Below the pieces are notes generated by a model. The model worked only from the letters and a program-made list of their open reading frames with translations. It did no database searches and had not been told where the DNA came from. From NCBI RefSeq assembly GCF_001298735.1, contig NZ_CYSP01000016.1, positions 1-64,000 of the forward strand: DNA of 64,000 nt, read 5' to 3'. Shown piece after piece: positions 54,666 through 62,473 of the stretch. The stretch comes from Propionispora sp. 2/2-37 (lineage in GTDB: Bacteria; Bacillota; Negativicutes; Propionisporales; Propionisporaceae). Made by a program: the position numbers and the translations under genes. Numbering within the stretch: position 1 is the first letter of the stretch; each line of letters starts with the position of its first letter.

Positions 54666-56075
54666 ATGCAGCAATTTGTAAATATCCAGAGTACGGAAAC
54701 GCTGACCAACAGCCGCCAGGAAATACTGAATAATGATTTCACGATCATGTCCTGCAATTCCGGCACTTCTTTCCCGACCACGAATCTTCAGGTCGGGATG
54801 CTTTGTTTTCGGACCGATTTAAACCAGATATTTGAGTTGAAAGATTTAACACCGACCTGGGTCTTAATTGCCGACCTGACTAAAACCTATACCAATAAGG
54901 AATATGTTGACTCCCAGGTTGCTGCCCGCCTTGCTTTAACCGGCGGCACGCTGACTGGGAATATGTATTTTGATGTCGCGGGTGCCGAAAAAGACATTAT
55001 CTTTAGCGTAAGCGGCGCAAATAAGTGGGGCATTTACGGGAACAACGGCGGTATCGGTCTGTATGACTGGGTTAACAACCGGAACGTCCTGCAATATAAC
55101 CCCGTAAACAATAGTTTAAACACTGTCTCGACGCTCCAGGTTTCCGGGAATACCGTTTGGCACGCCGGTAACATGGGGACAGGAAGTGGTCTGAATGCTG
55201 ACACTTTACAGGGATTAAATCCGGCAAACTTTCTTACCACAGGCGTTCCTATCGGCGGTATTATTCCGTGGACCACAAGCACTTCAATTCCTACTGGCTA
55301 CTTGGAATGCAACGGGCAGGCGTTAAGCCGTACCGTTTATTCGGAATTGTTCGCGGTGATCGGCACGAATTACGGAGCTGGCGACGGTTCGACTACCTTT
55401 AACCTACCCGACCTGCGGGGCGAGTTTTTAAGAGGTTTTGATAACAATCGAGGCATTGACGCAGGGCGTGCTATGGGAAGCTGGCAGGCCGACCTGTTCA
55501 AGAGCCATAACCACATTATGCCGTGGGGTGAAACGAAAAATGTAACTACCCCTCCCTGGGGGTGGGCCGCTGGTTATGACGGAGACAATCAAAGGGGCTC
55601 CGGCAGTACGGATGCGAATAACTCCTGGTATTATACGTCTTCCACCGGCGGCGCGGAGACCCGCCCCCGCAACGTCGCCCTGATGTTCATCATCAAGGTG
55701 AAAAATGTGGTTGGGTCCGATCCAGCCGTGCTGAACGGCAACGCCAACTATTTAGGCGGCGTTGCCGCTGACGGATACGCGCTGGCCAATCACACCCACC
55801 CGACGGGCGTGGTGACGATTCTTTCCGGCACCATCGCCCATGGCGGCACGATTCCGCTACCCACCGGCTACACCCAGGCGCAATGCGCCTGGATTGTTTC
55901 GCCCTATAACTTCAATACGGCGGCATTTGACGTAAACGAAGGCGGTACTTGGCCAGGTTTCACCTTTCAGTGCTACGCCGACCCGACAACGAGGGTCGTG
56001 ACGGCGACACACGGCTTTAACGTACAGAGCGCGCAGGCTTGCACCGCCTACTACATGATTATTGGGGTGAAATAA
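54666..56075 (+). CDS. tail fibre with phage collar domain
   Basis: A 469-residue fibre protein. The first 170 residues are stalk-like, and residues about 200-255 hold the collar domain (GGIIPWTTSTSIPTGYLECNG, NYGAGDGSTTFNLPDLRGEFL). The GRAMGSWQADLFKSHNH segment follows and a beta-rich tip ends it. It probably contacts the host receptor. ATG 54666 is preferred because AGGGGAG precedes it by 6-7 bases. Confidence 0.9.
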   Translation: MQQFVNIQSTETLTNSRQEILNNDFTIMSCNSGTSFPTTNLQVGMLCFRTDLNQIFELKDLTPTWVLIADLTKTYTNKEYVDSQVAARLALTGGTLTGNMYFDVAGAEKDIIFSVSGANKWGIYGNNGGIGLYDWVNNRNVLQYNPVNNSLNTVSTLQVSGNTVWHAGNMGTGSGLNADTLQGLNPANFLTTGVPIGGIIPWTTSTSIPTGYLECNGQALSRTVYSELFAVIGTNYGAGDGSTTFNLPDLRGEFLRGFDNNRGIDAGRAMGSWQADLFKSHNHIMPWGETKNVTTPPWGWAAGYDGDNQRGSGSTDANNSWYYTSSTGGAETRPRNVALMFIIKVKNVVGSDPAVLNGNANYLGGVAADGYALANHTHPTGVVTILSGTIAHGGTIPLPTGYTQAQCAWIVSPYNFNTAAFDVNEGGTWPGFTFQCYADPTTRVVTATHGFNVQSAQACTAYYMIIGVK

Positions 56076-56076
56076 T

Positions 56077-56523
56077 TTGAAATACTTTTTTGACGCCAAC
56101 GGCCTTTGCAAAGGCGGGGCCATTATCATTCAGAACCCTCAAAATGACGATCCGCCGCTAGGAACATTTGCCTGGGGCAGCAACCCCTTTGCTGCCAAAA
56201 TAGACGGTTCGGCCGGTTATGATCCCTACAATGTGGTGAATGAAAGCGGCGCGCTCCGCAACAGGAATACGTTTACCCTTGTTGGCGACAGCACGACCAA
56301 TACAGGAGCAGTCAAGTTTCACGTTTCGTCAGTATCGTACTACCCCGCCAGAGTGTTAGTAAATAGCGTCGCTTATGTCCTTAACAGTACAAGTCCCCTG
56401 GAGGTTGGGGGCTTTGCAGCGGGGGCCGCGGTTACGGTTGCGCCAAACAGCAACTATTCAACAGGGAATACGTTAACGCTGTACGCGTACGACCCGTGTA
56501 GCTGTTCTTGCTGCAACGGGTAA
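56077..56523 (+). CDS. small tail protein ending in a Cys cluster
   Basis: A 148-residue beta-rich protein starting KYFFDANGLCKGGAI. The body contains repeated Asn/Ser/Gly-rich strands as in fibre tips (VSYYPARVLVNSVAYVLNST). The last residues are YDPCSCSCCNG, with Cys at 141, 143, 145 and 146 and none between residue 12 and 141. It lies directly before the radical-SAM gene, so the Cys tail is a candidate substrate for that enzyme. The start is TTG, 1 base after the collar gene stop. Confidence 0.8.
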   Translation: MKYFFDANGLCKGGAIIIQNPQNDDPPLGTFAWGSNPFAAKIDGSAGYDPYNVVNESGALRNRNTFTLVGDSTTNTGAVKFHVSSVSYYPARVLVNSVAYVLNSTSPLEVGGFAAGAAVTVAPNSNYSTGNTLTLYAYDPCSCSCCNG

Positions 56524-56545
56524 TTTTATTTTAGGGAGAAAACAA

Positions 56546-57697
56546 ATGATAAGTGCTCCAAGATATTCATTCAAGGAGGGGCTGTTCTTTGCCCCTCCCT
56601 ACAGAAAATATACCTTCCTGGTGACGGACGACTGTAACCTAGAGTGTCAATATTGCTACGAAAAATATAAAGCCCCTAATAGCATGTCATGGGAAGTGGC
56701 CAGGAAATTTATCGACCAAATCTTTGCAAAAGATATTCATACCCATCCTTTTCCCGAGACGACTTTTGGCTTCTGCGGCGGCGAAACCTTGCTGAAAGCG
56801 GACTTAATCGATCAATGCATTACTTATATCAAAGAAAAAATTGCCGAGGGCGGAGGCGAACAAAACTTCAAACCGATCCGCTACAAGCTGGTAACGAATG
56901 GCACCTTGTTTGGCGATGCTAAAGTGAGGAAGCTATTTGAAAACCATCGAATCGAATGCGGCGTTTCTATCGACGGCCTGCCTGCAACCCATAACAAACT
57001 GCGCTGCAATTCTTACGACAGGATCGCCCCGCAGGTCGAATGGTGGAAATCGACACAGGACGGCCGTGCTACGGCGATGGTTACCGTATCGAGCGAAAAT
57101 GTGAGCGATTTGGCAAAAGGCATCCGGCATTTAGTCGAGGATTTGGGGATTTATAATCTATCGCTATCCATTGTCTTTGACGACGAGAATTGGCGGCTAG
57201 ATCAATACACCGAGATATTTTACGCCCAACTCATCGAAATCGCTAATCTTATGCTGCAGTCCGAGTACTTTTCCAAGGTATGGTGCAATGCCTTTGATAT
57301 TGGTTCGTTCATGCCGGTGCATGACCGCTACCCTGCTTGCCCGTCCACAAAGACAGGACTTTCGGTGGACTATACCGGCAAGCTGTACGTTTGCTTCCGG
57401 TTCAAAAATCCCGAAATGCGCCGGGACTTCAGTGTCGGCGACGTGGATAGCTGGATTGATGAAAGCAAGATGGCGGTATTTCAAAACTGTACGACTAGCA
57501 ACATACAAGGTTTTGAGGATTGTGCTACGTGCGATATAGGCAGCGGCTGCAAGCGGTGCCCGGCATTAAACGCTGAAAAGAACGGTGGTTTATACTGCGG
57601 AACCATTAACCTTTGTAAAGTACACCATGCTCGCTTTTTTGCCACGCAATACCTCATAAAACGGAGGGAAGAAATATGGCGGCAAGCCCACAAATAA
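56546..57697 (+). CDS. radical SAM/SPASM protein (peptide-maturase-like)
   Basis: A 383-residue enzyme. The AdoMet-binding cluster motif CNLECQYC has Cys30, Cys34 and Cys37, and the GGE motif is at residues 78-80 (FCGGETLL). The C-terminal SPASM domain has C265-X12-G-X4-C283, then Cys at 326, 329, 335, 338, 351 and 357, enough for two auxiliary 4Fe-4S clusters. The opening KYTFLVTDDCNLECQYCYEKY resembles maturases of Cys-repeat peptides (RiPPs) and sulfatase-type maturases. It sits in the phage tail region between a Cys-tailed protein and three coupled small genes. The ATG follows AGGGAG. The reaction and substrate are unknown. Confidence 0.93.
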   Translation: MISAPRYSFKEGLFFAPPYRKYTFLVTDDCNLECQYCYEKYKAPNSMSWEVARKFIDQIFAKDIHTHPFPETTFGFCGGETLLKADLIDQCITYIKEKIAEGGGEQNFKPIRYKLVTNGTLFGDAKVRKLFENHRIECGVSIDGLPATHNKLRCNSYDRIAPQVEWWKSTQDGRATAMVTVSSENVSDLAKGIRHLVEDLGIYNLSLSIVFDDENWRLDQYTEIFYAQLIEIANLMLQSEYFSKVWCNAFDIGSFMPVHDRYPACPSTKTGLSVDYTGKLYVCFRFKNPEMRRDFSVGDVDSWIDESKMAVFQNCTTSNIQGFEDCATCDIGSGCKRCPALNAEKNGGLYCGTINLCKVHHARFFATQYLIKRREEIWRQAHK

Positions 57698-58098
57698 TCA
57701 ATCGCCTGGCCTGTCAGGACAAAGACGGTATTATTCAGTATCTTACCGCTGCCGGGCAGGTACAGGATAACGCCGCAGCACAGAATCAGTGGTTCGATGA
57801 CATGAACCGGGTGCGACAGACCTTGCCCATGGTTTTAAATCTGGATGAATTGCTGGCGATCTGCGAAGCTGTGTTAACGGCTTATCCCAAGGCCAACAAC
57901 GCCCTTTTCCAAAGAGCCATTATTTTAAATGATAAAGGCGAGTATCAGGATGCGTTAACTATCATCAATCAAATCTATCCTTTAATGACCGGCGGGAAGA
58001 AACCTGCCCTGTTTCTGAAAGTGCAGCTATTGAAATGTCTGGGCGCTCCTGTATCTGAAATCAATGATGTCTTAACGGAATTGGAGGGGTTGGGATGA
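57676..58098 (+). CDS. helical TPR-like protein coupled to the radical SAM gene
   Basis: A 140-residue helical protein. The C-terminal half has two TPR-like helix pairs (NNALFQRAIILNDKGEYQDALTIINQ). The start overlaps the radical SAM gene by 22 bases and its stop overlaps the next start (ATGA). It may be an adaptor that binds the radical SAM substrate, which is inference from coupling. Confidence 0.7.
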   Translation: MAASPQIINRLACQDKDGIIQYLTAAGQVQDNAAAQNQWFDDMNRVRQTLPMVLNLDELLAICEAVLTAYPKANNALFQRAIILNDKGEYQDALTIINQIYPLMTGGKKPALFLKVQLLKCLGAPVSEINDVLTELEGLG

Positions 58099-58502
58099 TT
58101 GAAAAAGTTTGCTGGTATATCGTAAAGGGCGATAAGGTGATGGCGGTATCGCTTGCCCAGCCTTGTGCCGTGGATGCTGCTGCCAGGGGTGAAACGGTAA
58201 TCAAAAGCAATTGGTATGAGGATAACTTGCTTCTTATTAAGTCGGTAGACGAGGCGGGTAATGTACAGTTAAAACATGTTGTGACCGGGGAAATCGAAAA
58301 GGCCGCTGCCGATTTAATCAGAGTTCATATTAAGAGTGAAACTTTCACAGGCAGCGCCAAGCTCAATGTCCTGGGCACGCTTGTAGATAAAAAAGTCGGG
58401 GAAGTACTGGAAATCGAAACTTTGCCCAATTATCCGCTTGTGGTTAGTTTTGAGCCTTCCCAGGAATATGTCGGAGTAATAAAGGAGGTTCATCGTGCCT
58501 AA
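58095..58502 (+). CDS. hypothetical protein in the radical SAM operon
   Basis: A 135-residue mixed alpha/beta protein that I do not recognise (IEKVCWYIVKGDKVMAVSLAQP). No membrane segment or conserved Cys pair is seen. It starts within the stop of the preceding gene and overlaps the next by 8 bases, so all four genes are translated as a unit. Confidence 0.7.
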   Translation: MIEKVCWYIVKGDKVMAVSLAQPCAVDAAARGETVIKSNWYEDNLLLIKSVDEAGNVQLKHVVTGEIEKAAADLIRVHIKSETFTGSAKLNVLGTLVDKKVGEVLEIETLPNYPLVVSFEPSQEYVGVIKEVHRA

Positions 58503-58713
58503 AGCCATTCTAAACGGCGGAAAAATTGTGATGGTTAAAACGGCGGGAGACGTTATTAACGAATATGCCGATATGATTATGCAAGTCCGAAATGATTATC
58601 TTGACGCTCAGATTTTATTGGAAGGAAAGCCTGACGAAATCGAAAAAGCACGGCTGGCGTATAAAGCGGTTTTGATGCGACGGCAAAAAGAATTGGATAA
58701 TGTAGCTGAATGA
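58495..58713 (+). CDS. small hypothetical protein in the radical SAM operon
   Basis: A 72-residue, largely helical acidic protein (AGDVINEYADMIMQVRNDYLDAQ). The start is GTG after AAAGGAGG. It is the last member of the coupled group before the lysis genes. The function is unknown. Confidence 0.65.
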   Translation: MPKAILNGGKIVMVKTAGDVINEYADMIMQVRNDYLDAQILLEGKPDEIEKARLAYKAVLMRRQKELDNVAE

Positions 58714-58759
58714 CGATTTATCAGACGCGTAGGCATCCATTTTTATGGAGGTGTAAGTG

Positions 58760-58951
58760 ATGGTACAGCCTGAAAGGGTTTGCATGGAACACAGCGGCCA
58801 GTGCAAAGCGATTGCTACTCTGGAGAAGAACGATGAGGACATCTTTACCAGGCTCCGCGCGCTGGAAATAGCCGTTTGGAAGGCAGCCGGGGCGACCGGA
58901 GTAATTACAGGCATCGTGGTCGTTGTCATTCAGAAGGTGCTGTTCAAATGA
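58760..58951 (+). CDS. XhlA-like lysis accessory protein
   Basis: A 63-residue protein. The N-terminal part is a short coiled coil and residues about 42-62 form a membrane segment (ATGVITGIVVVVIQKVLF). This matches hemolysin XhlA-type proteins that act with holins. The start is ATG 58760, 6 bases after GGAGGTG. Confidence 0.8.
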   Translation: MVQPERVCMEHSGQCKAIATLEKNDEDIFTRLRALEIAVWKAAGATGVITGIVVVVIQKVLFK

Positions 58952-59193
58952 TGAAGCGATGGTTTTCTTTCCTGCACGATAACTGGGTGGGTGTTATCCT
59001 GACGATGACGCTCATCTTGTTTTTTGTCTATCTGTATGCCTTTTTCCGCAACGGCGAGGGCGGTGCCCACTTTGACCTTGTGAGCTGCTGGACCGGAGTC
59101 GGTGCGATCGCGACCGCTGCGGCAGCCGGATGGGGCAAGTGGGTAGTTGACAGTAAGTACAATAGTGTCGGTGGACAAAAACCGGATCAGTAA
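58948..59193 (+). CDS. holin-like membrane protein
   Basis: An 81-residue protein with two membrane segments (VGVILTMTLILFFVYLYAFF and WTGVGAIATAAAAGWG-type) and a basic C-terminus, suiting a small holin that releases the lysozyme encoded next. It overlaps the XhlA-like gene as ATGA. Confidence 0.75.
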   Translation: MMKRWFSFLHDNWVGVILTMTLILFFVYLYAFFRNGEGGAHFDLVSCWTGVGAIATAAAAGWGKWVVDSKYNSVGGQKPDQ

Positions 59194-59243
59194 CCAAAAC
59201 GCTCCATGAGTTAATAAAATGAAAGCGAAGGGGCTGATAATAA

Positions 59244-59825
59244 GTGAAAGGTATTGATGTAAGTTATCATAATGGTGATGTAGACTGGCAAGCAGTAGTC
59301 GATGCCGGATGCGATTTTGTTATAATCCGGCTGGGCTATGGGATTCGTCACCTTGACCCCAAATTTGCGGATAACGTAAATGGGGCTCTGCCGGCCGGGC
59401 TTAAAATTGGTGTGTATTACTACAGCTACGCGCTTAATGTTGAAGATGCCAAAGCTGAGGCGCAGTTCGTGCAGGAAGTTTTACAAGAATATGGGGTAAA
59501 TCCGGAGCTTGGTATTTGGTATGACATGGAGGACGCTGATGGTTATAAGGAACGTAACGGTATGCCAGACAATCAAACCATTACGGATATGTGCTCCGCC
59601 TTTATCTGTGCGCTTAATGAAGCAGGTTATTCGCATGTTGGCATTTATGCTTCCTATTCGTGGCTGACAAGCAAAATTGACACTTCCCAGTTAGCCGATT
59701 ATGTTCCGTATTGGAATGCACAATGGGGGAACAGTAACGATTTTCCGGCCGCAAAAATGTGGCAGTTTACGGATTGCTTAGATATAGGTGGCCAGACTTT
59801 TGACGGCAATGAGTATTACGGATAA
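59244..59825 (+). CDS. GH25 endolysin (lysozyme)
   Basis: A 193-residue GH25 muramidase cutting the glycan chain of peptidoglycan. It starts KGIDVSYHNGDVDWQAV and has the catalytic DxE in GIWYDMEDADG. No separate cell-wall-binding domain is present. The GTG start follows GAAGGGG. Confidence 0.94.
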   Translation: MKGIDVSYHNGDVDWQAVVDAGCDFVIIRLGYGIRHLDPKFADNVNGALPAGLKIGVYYYSYALNVEDAKAEAQFVQEVLQEYGVNPELGIWYDMEDADGYKERNGMPDNQTITDMCSAFICALNEAGYSHVGIYASYSWLTSKIDTSQLADYVPYWNAQWGNSNDFPAAKMWQFTDCLDIGGQTFDGNEYYG

Positions 59826-59833
59826 GGGTTCTA

Positions 59834-59866
59834 TAAAGGCGGCTCAAGAGAGTCGCTTTATTTTTT
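59834..59866 (+). terminator. terminator after the endolysin gene
   Basis: TAAAG-G-CG-G-CTC pairs with GAG-T-CG-CTTTA around an AAGA loop (59834-59860) and is followed by six T. Confidence 0.7.
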
Positions 59867-59886
59867 GAAAAAATGGAGGAATGAAA

Positions 59887-60219
59887 ATGTCGGACGAACA
59901 AAACGTACAATCCCAAGGAACTACCCAGGATGCCGCGCCGACTATAACGACGCCGGTGCAAAACGATGTCGCCAGGTTTAAAACGGCTATTGCGGCTTTG
60001 GAGGAAGCCAGTAAAGACCTTTTCCAAGATGAAATTGCGGCTCTCAAACAGAAACTGGTAAGCCTGGAGGAAAAAGCGAAAGCTGAGGCGGCCGCTGCCG
60101 TGGCGGAAGCGGTGCAGGCTGAGCAAACGTTTTTGCAAAAATATGGACAATCTGCTGTACATTTAATCGAGATTGTCGCATTGGCCACGATCTTGTTAAA
60201 GCTGTTCGGGGTGATATGA
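59887..60219 (+). CDS. coiled-coil protein with C-terminal membrane anchor
   Basis: A 110-residue protein. The N-terminus is disordered, the middle is a long coiled coil (FQDEIAALKQKLVSLEEKAKAE), and the last 20 residues form a membrane segment (LIEIVALATILLKLFGV). It looks like a lysis accessory protein or antiholin. ATG 59887 has GGAGGA 6 bases upstream. It is coupled to the next gene by an ATGA overlap. Confidence 0.7.
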   Translation: MSDEQNVQSQGTTQDAAPTITTPVQNDVARFKTAIAALEEASKDLFQDEIAALKQKLVSLEEKAKAEAAAAVAEAVQAEQTFLQKYGQSAVHLIEIVALATILLKLFGVI

Positions 60220-60905
60220 TCATGATCTCCACCTGGATCGATAAGCACGTCAGGGCGCTTTTTTATATTGCCTTGGCGTTAATGATTGCGATGGCCGGGA
60301 TATTAGTCTGGGACAAGCTTCATCCGCGAGCGCCGGTGACGTTCGAGAGCCAGGAGGAAGCAACGACGTCGGCCGGAGTGGAAAAGGCGGCCAACGCCGC
60401 CCAGGCTCCCGTTACGTCGGCTCAAGCCGCTACGATAGCGAATGAGATTAAAAAAGATGAAGATAAGCCGCCGGATGTTGTGGTACAGACCACCGGGGCA
60501 AAGCTGAAAGATACAATTAAGACGGAATTGCAAAAGTCCGGCGGCCAGTTTGCCATTGTTACCGAACCCAAGAGGGACTCGACTGGTGCGGTGCCGTTTT
60601 CGGTGCTTGGTAAAACGCCAACCGCCGCGCCGTTAACAACCACCTTGATCACTGGCGGCACAATGCTGCCCAACACGCCAGTGACGTTGAACCAGTACAA
60701 TATAAAAGCGTACCCTGAGCGATTGATTCAGGTCGGCGGCAGTTATCAAGAAGTGTTCGCCGCCTATAGCTGGAAGGTCAGCGTCCCTAAGCTCCCGCTT
60801 GTCGCACCACATGGTGATGTCGGGTACTTGGGAATTTACGGACATGCAAACATTGACCATCCGGACATGTCGAGAATCGGAATCATGCTGACCATACCGA
60901 AATAA
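60216..60905 (+). CDS. membrane-anchored periplasmic protein of the lysis region
   Basis: A 229-residue protein. One N-terminal membrane segment (residues about 14-33) precedes a large exported part with a low-complexity linker (residues 45-75) and a beta-rich end. Because the host appears to have an outer membrane, a spanin-like role in joining or disrupting both membranes is possible. No lipobox or classic spanin coiled coil is seen, so this is speculative. Confidence 0.6.
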   Translation: MIMISTWIDKHVRALFYIALALMIAMAGILVWDKLHPRAPVTFESQEEATTSAGVEKAANAAQAPVTSAQAATIANEIKKDEDKPPDVVVQTTGAKLKDTIKTELQKSGGQFAIVTEPKRDSTGAVPFSVLGKTPTAAPLTTTLITGGTMLPNTPVTLNQYNIKAYPERLIQVGGSYQEVFAAYSWKVSVPKLPLVAPHGDVGYLGIYGHANIDHPDMSRIGIMLTIPK

Positions 60906-60910
60906 AAATG

Positions 60911-60958
60911 AACCAAAGCCCCCGCAGTCATTTTAATCTAACTGCGGGGGCTTTGGTT
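60911..60958 (+). terminator. terminator of the late operon
   Basis: An 18-bp perfect stem: 60911-60928 with 60941-60958, loop 12 bases. It ends the lytic transcript before the SHOCT-like gene. Confidence 0.85.
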
Positions 60959-60980
60959 ACTCAAAAACGGAGGAATTGCG

Positions 60981-61118
60981 ATGTTAGTACCTGAAAAAGC
61001 AGCCGTGGATTACTTGATCAGCCGCTATCTGCTAAAACAGCTCTTGGCTAAAGGGTTGATTACCCATGAGGAGTTTGAGCGGATTGATGCGGAGAACAAG
61101 AAAAGTTTTGCCCGGTAA
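60981..61118 (+). CDS. small SHOCT-like protein
   Basis: A 45-residue protein: LVPEKAAVDYLISRYLL, then LAKGLITHEEFERIDAENK. The LxxxGxITxEEF ending is the SHOCT pattern. Such proteins often precede a large serine recombinase gene in Firmicutes prophages, and here the recombinase follows after two inserted genes. The ATG follows GGAGGA. Confidence 0.8.
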   Translation: MLVPEKAAVDYLISRYLLKQLLAKGLITHEEFERIDAENKKSFAR

Positions 61119-61246
61119 CCTACTATTGCTTGCTATACGGCACAAGCGGAGTTACCATATCTAATAACAAGGATGGTGACGGTGCAGGCAGACAAGGTTT
61201 AAGCATTGCAGTAACGGGAGAGACGAATCGTATGGTAGGATAAAGT

Positions 61247-61273
61247 GAATGCCAGAGAACTTCTCTGGCATTC
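61247..61273 (+). terminator. terminator before the GGDEF gene
   Basis: A 12-bp perfect stem, 61247-61258 with 61262-61273, loop 3, followed by CAGGACTTTTTAA. The surrounding 61119-61459 gap holds this, the promoter at 61331-61360 and no gene that I can see. Confidence 0.75.
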
Positions 61274-61330
61274 CAGGACTTTTTAATATAGGAGTGTTTT
61301 TGATTGGCACACTTCTAGCGAAGAGAAAGG

Positions 61331-61360
61331 TTGCCAATTAAAAGGGAATATTGGTATAAT
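61331..61360 (+). promoter_or_regulatory. promoter of the prophage GGDEF gene
   Basis: TTGCCA (61331-61336), 18-base spacer, consensus TATAAT (61355-61360). It follows the terminator at 61247-61273 and lies about 100 bases before the GGDEF start, so the gene has its own expression in the lysogen. Confidence 0.7.
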
Positions 61361-61459
61361 ATGGATGGGTTTTCGCATGCCTAATGTGAAATACTTTTGA
61401 AGGTATATGGTGATGTGTGTTGAATATTCAAAAATCCTTGTGCGTAGAAGGTCTGCAAT

Positions 61460-62128
61460 ATGCAAGAGTTTTGCAGTTATGCTTCCTTAATATTAACAGG
61501 CTTGGGGATACTAGCTGGGTTGGCCGGATATTACCTGGATGCAGTCTGTTATGATGCTCTTGAACGGCTGCTGTGGACGGCTATAACTTTAATATTAGCG
61601 ACAACTGGCTTAGTAACAGGGAAATTGATCCAAAGGCTGAACTTAAGCTCCCATACGGACTTCTTAACCGGTCTCTGGAATAGGAGATACCTCTTCCTAA
61701 GGCTGGAGGAGGAAATGGCTCGCGCCGCCAGGAAGAAAAAACCACTTTGTGTTGCGATGATTGATGCTGATGATTTTAAGACAGTGAACGATACCTATGG
61801 CCATGCGGTGGGAGATGTGCTTTTGTCCGACCTGGCGGCTATTTTTAAGAGAAATACCCGGGCAACTGACATTGTAACGCGTTGGGGAGGCGATGAATTC
61901 GCCATAGTCTTCCCTGAGACGTCCTTGACCGATGCCTGTGAGGTCATGGAAAGGATTCGTGGTAAGGTGGAAGCGGAGATTAGCGCTTCCTATGGACTGA
62001 CTATAAGCGCGGGAATAATCCCGCTAGAACATGATCAAGACGTCAAACACCTTTTAATGAAGGCCGATCAGGCTTTGTACAAAGCAAAGGAGCGGAAGAA
62101 CTCGGTTATTACCTTAACCGGCATGTAG
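61460..62128 (+). CDS. membrane diguanylate cyclase (GGDEF) carried by the prophage
   Basis: A 222-residue protein. Two N-terminal membrane segments (residues about 7-25 and 38-55) precede a GGDEF domain with RWGGDEF intact and the RATD inhibitory site exactly five residues upstream. It should make c-di-GMP at the membrane and be inhibited by product. It has its own promoter and terminator and lies between the SHOCT-like and recombinase genes, so it is probably a lysogenic-conversion gene rather than part of phage growth. Confidence 0.92.
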   Translation: MQEFCSYASLILTGLGILAGLAGYYLDAVCYDALERLLWTAITLILATTGLVTGKLIQRLNLSSHTDFLTGLWNRRYLFLRLEEEMARAARKKKPLCVAMIDADDFKTVNDTYGHAVGDVLLSDLAAIFKRNTRATDIVTRWGGDEFAIVFPETSLTDACEVMERIRGKVEAEISASYGLTISAGIIPLEHDQDVKHLLMKADQALYKAKERKNSVITLTGM

Positions 62129-62135
62129 AAGGCTT

Positions 62136-62321
62136 ATGTATCGTAAATCACCGGAATATAAAAGAAGAGAAACCGAATTATACGACAAGATCCGGAATTT
62201 AACCGAAAGATTGGACCAATTGCGTGCGGAAGGAAAAGACACGACTGAAATCCTCAAGCAACTTGGGGTGGCGTTGGAAGAGTTTTACCTGTTTAGGCGT
62301 AAGTTTAAAGAGGGTATTTAA
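62136..62321 (+). CDS. small coiled-coil protein behind the GGDEF gene
   Basis: A 61-residue charged helical protein (RETELYDKIRNLTERLDQLRAEG). It starts 7 bases after the GGDEF stop on the same transcript. The family is not recognised and it may be a regulator of the cyclase. Confidence 0.6.
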   Translation: MYRKSPEYKRRETELYDKIRNLTERLDQLRAEGKDTTEILKQLGVALEEFYLFRRKFKEGI

Positions 62322-62351
62322 AACTTATGAATTCAGTTCAATGATTTTGGA

Positions 62352-62375
62352 GGCTTGGGTGGTGACATCCAAGCC
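62352..62375 (+). terminator. terminator after the GGDEF operon
   Basis: GGCTTGG (62352-62358) pairs with CCAAGCC (62369-62375), extended by two inner pairs. A T5 run follows after four bases. Confidence 0.65.
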
Positions 62376-62473
62376 ATAGTTTTTATCCCGATTAATATGT
62401 TTCCGCATCAGAATTGAGTTGCTTTGGGGCGGCAACTGAGCTAACATGTCTGCTGATGGTGGGAGGTGCAGCT

